DNA of 10,660 nt, taken from contig DASZZV010000228.1 of assembly GCA_035544835.1 (NCBI GenBank), forward strand, positions 1 through 10,660, read 5' to 3'. Numbering within the stretch: position 1 is the first letter of the stretch; each line of letters begins with the position of its first letter. This DNA is from DASZZV01 sp035544835 (GTDB taxonomy: Bacteria > Acidobacteriota > Thermoanaerobaculia > Gp7-AA8). Of the stretch, positions 6,117 to 10,660 are shown piece by piece. Position numbers and translations under genes: made by a program. Under the pieces are notes generated by a model. That model saw only the letters and a program-made list of their open reading frames with translations, did not search any database and was not told the DNA's origin.

Positions 6117-6357
6117 GGTCCCGGTCAACGAAGAGGAGCTTGGCAGCGCTGCCAAACGCATCGACAAATGCCTCGAGGCGCATGGCGCGCGGTGGATGCG
6201 CAGCTACCTCTCACTCGACCGCAAACGGCTCATCTGCGAATTCGAAGCCGCCGACGCCGAACAGGTCCGCGACTCCTACCGCTCCGCCGGCGTAGAGTTC
6301 GACCGCTGCTGGACAGCGAACGTGTACTCGCGGGACAAGCCGACCGAGAGCTACTAA
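6085..6357 (+). CDS. DUF4242 protein (SCO4226-type nickel-binding family)
   Basis: This 90-residue protein has the DUF4242 pattern: a short first strand (TLVLEQNFEVPV), helix NEEELGSAAKRIDKCLEAHG, the strand pair VRW-like ARWMRSYLSLDRKRLICEFEA, helix DAEQVRDSYRSAGV and last strand DRCWTANVY. This is a ferredoxin-like fold; the family is named for Streptomyces SCO4226, described as a nickel-binding protein. Metal binding here is family knowledge and not shown by the sequence. The start is fixed by a strong Shine-Dalgarno site. It overlaps the regulator gene by 32 nt in another frame, implying coupled expression. Sixteen nt after its stop begins the cloverleaf element, which may end or stabilise this transcript. 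Confidence 0.87.
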   Translation: MATLVLEQNFEVPVNEEELGSAAKRIDKCLEAHGARWMRSYLSLDRKRLICEFEAADAEQVRDSYRSAGVEFDRCWTANVYSRDKPTESY

Positions 6358-6373
6358 ATGAACCTCTCGTTCT

Positions 6374-6501
6374 TTCTTGTGTGGCACAGGCACTCTTGCC
6401 TGTGTGTCGGCCGTCGAGGCCGAGCTCCCTGTGAATCCCTACAGGAACGCCGCGGCTCGACGCCGCGGCACACAGGCAAGAGTGCCTGTGCCACACAAGA
6501 A
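6374..6501. repeat. 128-bp palindromic element with cloverleaf geometry (REP/MITE-like)
   Basis: Left arm 6374-6406 and right arm 6469-6501 are perfect 33-bp inverted repeats (core GGCACAGGCACTCTTGCCTG). The 62-bp centre holds three more hairpins. H1 at 6407-6423 is TCGGCC/GGCCGA with a 5-base loop. H2 at 6428-6445 is CCTGT/ACAGG with an 8-base loop. H3 at 6450-6468 is CCGCGG/CCGCGG with a 7-base loop. H1 and H3 abut the long stem, and H2 is set off by 4-base linkers on both sides, so the strand can fold as a cloverleaf. H1 and H3 are also partly complementary (GTCGAG/CTCGAC), allowing one long hairpin instead. There is no U-tract after it. It lies between DUF4242 and the deaminase gene. I recall similar GGCACAGGCACTCTTGCC palindromes as dispersed repeats in acidobacterial and planctomycete genomes, but could not check this. 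Confidence 0.93.
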
Positions 6502-6530
6502 GCAAGCGATCGGCTTAACTCGGCCAGCGC

Positions 6531-6536
6531 TACACT
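6531..6536 (+). promoter_or_regulatory. Candidate -10 box of the deaminase gene, suggesting a leaderless RNA
   Basis: TACACT is 6 nt before GTG 6543 and 9 nt before ATG 6546, so transcription would start at or very near the start codon. No Shine-Dalgarno site is seen and no good -35 box could be picked out. Confidence 0.42.
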
Positions 6537-6545
6537 ACCAGCGTG

Positions 6546-7496
6546 ATGAGAGACCTCATCGAATCCCTTCCGAAGGCCGAGCTGCATTTACATATCGAGG
6601 GAACTCTCGAGCCGGAGCTGATGTTCGAGCTGGCCTCGCGAAACGGAGTGAAGCTGCGTTACTCGAGCGTCGAGGCACTCCGCCGCGCCTATCAGTTCAA
6701 CGACCTGCAGAGCTTTCTGGACATTTACTACGAAGGCGCCAGCGTCCTGATCCGGCAGGAGGATTTCACCGACATGACGCTGGCGTACTTTCGGAAGGCG
6801 CATTCGCAGAACGTGCGTCATGCCGAGATCTTCTTCGATCCCCAGACTCACACCGGCCGCGGGATCTCCTTCGAGACGGTGATCCGCGGAATTCATGAGG
6901 CCCAGGTGAAGGCGGCACGAGAGATGGGGATCTCTTCGAAGCTGATCCTCTGCTTTCTGCGTCACCTCGGCGAGGAAGATGCGATGAAGACTCTCGGCGA
7001 GGCCCTTCCCTTCAGTGATTGGATCGTAGCCGTCGGCCTCGATTCCTCGGAGCTGGGACATCCGCCCTCAAAGTTCGCGCGCGTGTTCGAGCGCGCACGG
7101 TCCGAAGGCTTCCTGGCCGTAGCTCACGCCGGCGAGGAGGGCCCGCCCGAATACATGTGGGAGGCGCTCGACATTCTGAAAGTGAAGAGAATCGACCACG
7201 GCGTTCGCTGCATCGAGGATTCGCGTCTCGTAGCCCGTCTCGTGGACGAGCAGATCCCGATCACGGTCTGCCCCCTCTCCAATGTGAAGCTGCGGGTCTT
7301 CGACACGATGCGCGATCACAATCTTCGCAAGCTGCTCGACCTCGGAGTGAAAGTGACGATCAACTCCGACGACCCTGCATATTTCGGTGGATACGTGAAC
7401 GAGAACTACAGCGCCGCGGCCGACGCGCTGTCTCTCACTCGCGAAGAGATCGAGCGCATGGCCCGCAATTCGTTCGAGGCGAGCTTTCTGCCGTAA
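6546..7496 (+). CDS. Adenosine deaminase superfamily enzyme, most likely adenine deaminase
   Basis: A 316-residue cytoplasmic metal-dependent hydrolase that deaminates a purine (adenine to hypoxanthine, or adenosine to inosine) in purine salvage. All catalytic elements are present: zinc ligands His14 and His16 (ELHLHIEGTLEPE), the VAHAGEEGPPEY motif with zinc ligand His194 and proton donor Glu197, His218 in IDHGVR, and Asp275/Asp276 in INSDDPAYFGGYV. Strings such as EGTLEPELMFELA, FFDPQTHTGRGI, VGLDSSELGHPPSKF and TVCPLSNVKL are, from memory, those of the bacterial/fungal-type adenine deaminase (Pseudomonas PA0148, yeast Aah1), and the length matches. Automatic annotation often calls it adenosine deaminase (add); substrate choice needs assay. 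ATG 6546 is preferred; GTG 6543, one codon upstream, is equally possible. It probably has its own promoter after the palindromic element. Confidence 0.9.
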   Translation: MRDLIESLPKAELHLHIEGTLEPELMFELASRNGVKLRYSSVEALRRAYQFNDLQSFLDIYYEGASVLIRQEDFTDMTLAYFRKAHSQNVRHAEIFFDPQTHTGRGISFETVIRGIHEAQVKAAREMGISSKLILCFLRHLGEEDAMKTLGEALPFSDWIVAVGLDSSELGHPPSKFARVFERARSEGFLAVAHAGEEGPPEYMWEALDILKVKRIDHGVRCIEDSRLVARLVDEQIPITVCPLSNVKLRVFDTMRDHNLRKLLDLGVKVTINSDDPAYFGGYVNENYSAAADALSLTREEIERMARNSFEASFLP

Positions 7497-7569
7497 GGAC
7501 CACTGTCCGGTCACGCAAGGAACCGGCCTCCGGAAATGCGAGAACGAAGCGCTGCTGAGGGGAAAAAAG

Positions 7570-7594
7570 TAGCATAGGGAGGACTGGGAGGACC
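7570..7594 (+). promoter_or_regulatory. Weak candidate -10 box and 9-bp tandem repeat before the GGDEF-EAL gene
   Basis: TAGCAT (7570-7575) could be a -10 box. GGGAGGACT (7577-7585) is followed directly by GGGAGGACC (7586-7594), two purine-rich units that look like ribosome sites but end about 25 nt before ATG 7620, too far to serve it. The rest of the 7497-7613 gap shows no terminator or gene. Confidence 0.3.
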
Positions 7595-7619
7595 GGGGCA
7601 CAGCTTCTGGCCCTTGCTC

Positions 7620-10076
7620 ATGGCGTTTTTCTCTTTGACCCTCGCATTTCTTGCGGCCGAAGTCCTCTTCGTCGCTCTGGTCATTCTCACTCTTTTTTAC
7701 TTTCGCCGCCGCTTCGGGCTGACGCCGCTCTTTCTCTTCATCGGCTCGCAACAGTATCTGCAGACCGTGCTCGCCGCCACCGTTTACCTCCCCCTGGTCG
7801 GCCGCTACTCGACCTCGCCCGGTTCGGCCGTGCTCTTTACTTCGTCGCTCTTCGCAATTCTTCTCGTTTATCTGCGTGAGGATGTTCCGCAGACGCGGCG
7901 GATGATCTACGGAATCGTGTTTGCCAACGTGATGCTGACGCTGCTTTCTCTCATCACGAATGCGCAGATGAAGAGCGGTATCGCCATCAATCTCCTTCAG
8001 ATTCCAAAAGATTTCTTTCAGATCGATCCGCGCATTTTCATGGCCGGCACGCTGGTATTGTTCTGTGATTCGCTGCTGGTGATTGTCTTGTATGAATTCC
8101 TTTTTTCTCGAGCGCGAGTGCTCTCGCTCTTTCCACGAATCGTCGCCGCGCTGCTCGCCGTGGTTTATTTCGACAGCATCGTTTTCTCCTTTCTGTCCTT
8201 CTGGGGGCGTCCGATCTTCTGGACAGTCCTCGGCGGGCAGCTCATCGGGAAAACGATCAGCGGTACGGCATTTGGCACTCTTCTTTTCGTCTATCTCCGA
8301 TATGTCGACGAGGCGAAATCGAAGGGAGCCCAGAGCAGAGACTTTCACGATGTCTTTTCCATCCTTACTTATCGCGAGCGCTATGAGCAGATTCGAAGCG
8401 AGAAAGAAGAGCAGGCGCAGCGACATCAGGAGGCGATCCGGGAGTCGGACCAGCGCTATCGCTGGCTCTTCGACGGCTCTCACGACGCCATCGTGCTCGT
8501 CAGTGAGGAGACGTTCGAGATCCTCCGTGCGAACCCGGCGACGGCATCACTTTTTCAGCGCGACGTCACCGGCATCGTGGGGCAGACTCTGAGCTCTTTG
8601 ATCGACGACGTCGCGCAGGAGCAGTTGGAGCCGGGGCGGCGTGAGCTACCGGAGTTTCGCGAAATTACGATCAAACGGCCCGACGGAACGGTCGCGAGTG
8701 TGGAGCTCGTCGGCTCCTCGCACACCGAGCAGGGCCAGCGGATGTTTCAGTATTACTTCCGCGACGTCACAGCGCGCAAGCGCGCCGAGCAGCAGCTCAC
8801 CCATGATGCGTTTCATGATCGTCTGACCGACCTGCCGAATCGTGCCCTCTTCATCGATCGGTTGGAGCGTCTCTTTCTGCAGCGGCAGCGCCGCAACTTC
8901 GCCCTGGTGTTTCTCGACCTCGACCGCTTCAAGAACGTCAACGACAGCCTCGGCCACATGGTTGGCGACGAGCTGCTCGTGGCGGTGGGACAACGAATGC
9001 TCCTGGCGACTCGGCAGGGCGACTCCATTGCCCGCCTCGGCGGCGACGAGTTCGCATTCATCTTCGACGATATCGAGACGCCGGAAGACGCCTACCGCGC
9101 CGTGCAGCGGATCGAGCGGCTCTACGCGGAGCCCTTTGTCCTGACCTCGAATGAACTGACCGTCAGTGCCAGTAGCGGAATCGTCATCCGCTCCGATATC
9201 TACACGCGGCCCGAGGAAATGCTGCGCGACGCGGACACGGCGATGTATCGCGCCAAGGCGATGGGGCGCGCACAACACGTGATCTTCGACGAGACGATGC
9301 GGCAGCGCGTTGTTGAGTTTCTCTCCATGGAGAGTGGTTTGCGCGGAGCACTCAGCCGCAGCGAAATCGAAGTCCACTACCAGCCGATCTTCGATCTCGC
9401 GCGCGGCATGATTGCCGGTGTGGAGGCGCTGGCGCGATGGCAGCGAGGTGATCGAATGGTCAATCCTGCCGAGTTCATTCCTATAGCCGAAGAAACCGGC
9501 CTGATCATTACGATCGGAAAGCACGTTCTCGAAACTGCCTGCGTACAGGCGAGCCGCTGGCAGACGGTCGCGGGACGCGATCTGTTCGTCGCCGTCAATC
9601 TTTCTGCTCGCCAGTTTCAGACCGAGACGCTTCTCGAGACGGTGAGTGAGGCGCTGTCCTGCAGCAATCTCGCCCCGCGCCTGCTGCAGTTCGAGATTAC
9701 CGAGAGCATTCTGATGGATTCGACGGACCGGACGATGACGACTTTCGAACAACTCCGGCAGCTCGGTGTCACCTTCGCCATCGACGACTTCGGAACCGGC
9801 TGGTCGTCGCTCTCATATCTGCAGAAACTTCCGATCGACCTGCTGAAGATCGATCGATCCTTCGTTGCCGACATTGTGAGCGCGCACCAGCCGGCAGCGA
9901 TTCCCGAAGCGATCGTCTCGCTCGCCAGATCGCTTGGACTCGAAGTCGTGGCGGAAGGAATCGAGACCGAAGCTCAGCTGGAGAAACTGCGATCACTGCA
10001 TTGCGCGTTCGGTCAGGGCTATCTGCTCGGCCGGCCAGTCCCGGCCTCCGAATTCGAGACTCTTCTGAAGGCCTGA
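7620..10076 (+). CDS. Membrane-bound PAS-GGDEF-EAL cyclic-di-GMP signalling protein
   Basis: An 818-residue protein that makes and/or degrades cyclic di-GMP. Residues 1-230 hold about seven membrane segments with few loops, not an obvious MASE, MHYT or CHASE domain. A charged helical linker (about 235-275) leads to a PAS domain (from about 275, SDQRYRWLFDGSHDAIVLV, to FRDVTARKRAEQ near 380-390). GGDEF domain: DAFHDRLTDLPNR from 396, intact GGDEF at 474-478 and an inhibitory RxxD site (RQGD, 465-468) five residues before it. EAL domain: Glu602 of EAL, Asn660 (NLSARQF), Glu692 (EITES), Asp722/Asp723 (DDFGTG), Lys743, Glu779 (EGIET) and Gln799 are all present, so both domains look catalytically able. 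TTG 7614 is an alternative start two codons upstream. No clear ribosome site is seen. Its physiological output is unknown. Confidence 0.95.
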   Translation: MAFFSLTLAFLAAEVLFVALVILTLFYFRRRFGLTPLFLFIGSQQYLQTVLAATVYLPLVGRYSTSPGSAVLFTSSLFAILLVYLREDVPQTRRMIYGIVFANVMLTLLSLITNAQMKSGIAINLLQIPKDFFQIDPRIFMAGTLVLFCDSLLVIVLYEFLFSRARVLSLFPRIVAALLAVVYFDSIVFSFLSFWGRPIFWTVLGGQLIGKTISGTAFGTLLFVYLRYVDEAKSKGAQSRDFHDVFSILTYRERYEQIRSEKEEQAQRHQEAIRESDQRYRWLFDGSHDAIVLVSEETFEILRANPATASLFQRDVTGIVGQTLSSLIDDVAQEQLEPGRRELPEFREITIKRPDGTVASVELVGSSHTEQGQRMFQYYFRDVTARKRAEQQLTHDAFHDRLTDLPNRALFIDRLERLFLQRQRRNFALVFLDLDRFKNVNDSLGHMVGDELLVAVGQRMLLATRQGDSIARLGGDEFAFIFDDIETPEDAYRAVQRIERLYAEPFVLTSNELTVSASSGIVIRSDIYTRPEEMLRDADTAMYRAKAMGRAQHVIFDETMRQRVVEFLSMESGLRGALSRSEIEVHYQPIFDLARGMIAGVEALARWQRGDRMVNPAEFIPIAEETGLIITIGKHVLETACVQASRWQTVAGRDLFVAVNLSARQFQTETLLETVSEALSCSNLAPRLLQFEITESILMDSTDRTMTTFEQLRQLGVTFAIDDFGTGWSSLSYLQKLPIDLLKIDRSFVADIVSAHQPAAIPEAIVSLARSLGLEVVAEGIETEAQLEKLRSLHCAFGQGYLLGRPVPASEFETLLKA

Positions 10077-10149
10077 TGGAATGGAACCCGATCGGACTGC
10101 AGGGTTGTGGGAATGGAATTCGAGTCACACTTTCGGGAGCAAGCGCACG

Positions 10150-10179
10150 TTGTCGCGGCGGGGCGGCCAACGATACAAT
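10150..10179 (+). promoter_or_regulatory. Candidate promoter of trmO, nearly leaderless
   Basis: TTGTCG (10150-10155), an 18-bp spacer and TACAAT (10174-10179) make the best promoter-like pair in the window. TACAAT ends 8 nt before ATG 10188, so the RNA would start within a few bases of the start codon. No Shine-Dalgarno site is visible. Upstream, 10077-10149 shows nothing recognisable. Confidence 0.5.
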
Positions 10180-10187
10180 CGCCTCGC

Positions 10188-10660
10188 ATGACAGACCGGG
10201 AAAGTCGAGCGGTCACCATGCTGCCCATCGGATTCGTCCGAAGTGCCTATACAGACACATCGCAGATTCCGAAGGGTCTGGGTGCGGCCCATACCGCTGA
10301 AGGCGTCCTCGAGATCGTGCCGGAGTTCGAGCAGGGGCTGACCGGCATCGAGGGCTTCTCGCACCTGTTCGTCGTCTGGATCTTTGATCGTTCACAGGGA
10401 TTCGAGCTCATGGGCACTCCTCCTTCCGATGATCGTGCCCACGGCGTGTTCGCCACACGCTCTCCGTACAGGCCAAACCCGATCGGCCTGACCGTGGTCG
10501 AGCTGCTGGCGCGGGACGGACGGCGTCTGCGCGTGCGGGGCATCGACATGCTCGAGGGCACTCCGATCCTGGACATCAAGCCGTACCTCTCGAGCGTGCC
10601 GGAGACTCTGCTGAAGCGTGGCTGGCTCGAGGAAGCCGAGCGTCGTAAAGCCGGGAAGTG
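10188..10660 (+). CDS. trmO: TrmO-type tRNA (t6A37) N6-methyltransferase, cut by window end
   Basis: An open frame from ATG 10188 runs off the right edge: 157 complete codons plus TG, which could be the first two bases of a TGA stop. It belongs to the YaeB/TsaA/TrmO family, which uses SAM to methylate N6-threonylcarbamoyladenosine at position 37 of certain tRNAs; the fold is a small beta-barrel unlike Rossmann methyltransferases. Family motifs in order: PIGFVRSAYTDTSQIPKG near the N-terminus, EGFSHLFVVWIFDRS, VFATRSPYRPNPIGLTVVEL (the most conserved block), and RGIDMLEGTPILDIKPYL. The visible part already covers the whole core domain, and proteins of about 160 residues occur in the family, so it may be nearly complete. 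It starts 111 nt after the GGDEF-EAL gene, with its own likely promoter. Confidence 0.92.
   Translation, partial: MTDRESRAVTMLPIGFVRSAYTDTSQIPKGLGAAHTAEGVLEIVPEFEQGLTGIEGFSHLFVVWIFDRSQGFELMGTPPSDDRAHGVFATRSPYRPNPIGLTVVELLARDGRRLRVRGIDMLEGTPILDIKPYLSSVPETLLKRGWLEEAERRKAGK

Noticed and set aside
6358..6546. 62-residue reading frame starting just after the DUF4242 stop
   Set aside because: It is simply the translation of the palindromic element (the two arms give WHRHSCLC and HTGKSACATQ); such strings are typical spurious proteins of this repeat type.
7507..7526. CCGGT...ACCGG inverted repeat after the deaminase stop as terminator
   Set aside because: Only five pairs with a ten-base loop and no T-run; expected by chance in GC-rich sequence.
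7068..8483. 471-codon reading frame on the minus strand
   Set aside because: It lies antisense to the deaminase and GGDEF-EAL genes, whose motifs are unmistakable; its charged low-complexity product has no family motif. A shadow from biased codon use.
1..10660. CRISPR arrays, tRNA or rRNA genes, transposases, phage genes
   Set aside because: No regularly spaced repeats, no tRNA-like cloverleaf with the conserved arms (the 6374-6501 cloverleaf lacks T-loop and anticodon features) and no matching protein motifs were seen.

Overview
The window is GC-rich bacterial DNA with every supported gene on the + strand and short gaps between genes. It holds ten protein genes (two cut by the window edges), one decayed gene fragment, a pair of 139-bp direct repeats and one striking palindromic element. 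The gene set (eukaryote-type Ser/Thr kinase with a membrane anchor, BTAD/AAA/TPR regulator, Rv2258c-like methyltransferase, large multidomain cyclic-di-GMP protein) and the promoter boxes close to start codons suggest a soil or sediment bacterium of an Acidobacteriota-like lineage. That placement is an inference from gene style only; no rRNA or other phylogenetic marker is present.

Layout. 1-670: C-terminal part of a Ser/Thr protein kinase ending in two membrane segments. 696-1265: DUF1990 (UPF0548) protein. 1266-1420: gap with a 14-bp tandem repeat, a possible hairpin and a strong Shine-Dalgarno site. 1421-2479: SAM-dependent methyltransferase with an N-terminal winged helix. 2457-3451: a complex junction in which a DUF4258 / YgiT-zinc-finger pair (probable toxin-antitoxin module, 2760-3304) lies between two diverged copies of the same methyltransferase-tail/regulator-head sequence. 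The left copy leaves a frameshifted stub of the regulator gene. 3351-6116: intact BTAD-AAA-TPR regulator. 6085-6357: DUF4242 (SCO4226-type) small protein overlapping the regulator by 32 nt. 6374-6501: 128-bp element with 33-bp perfect inverted arms and three inner hairpins (cloverleaf). 6546-7496: adenine/adenosine deaminase. 7620-10076: seven-TM, PAS, GGDEF, EAL protein. 10188-end: TrmO tRNA methyltransferase, cut by the window end.

How the genes relate. Without the inserted pair, the methyltransferase stop would lie only about 16 nt before the regulator start, with DUF4242 overlapping the regulator end. Methyltransferase, regulator and DUF4242 therefore look like one ancestral transcription unit that was split by the toxin-antitoxin insertion. 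The regulator now probably depends on a promoter carried in the right-hand repeat copy. Deaminase, cyclic-di-GMP protein and TrmO look like separate housekeeping or signalling genes, two of them with TANNNT boxes only 6-9 nt before the start codon, which suggests leaderless or nearly leaderless transcripts.

Most noteworthy are the repeat-flanked toxin-antitoxin insertion and the cloverleaf palindrome. I see no CRISPR array, tRNA, rRNA, transposase or phage gene.
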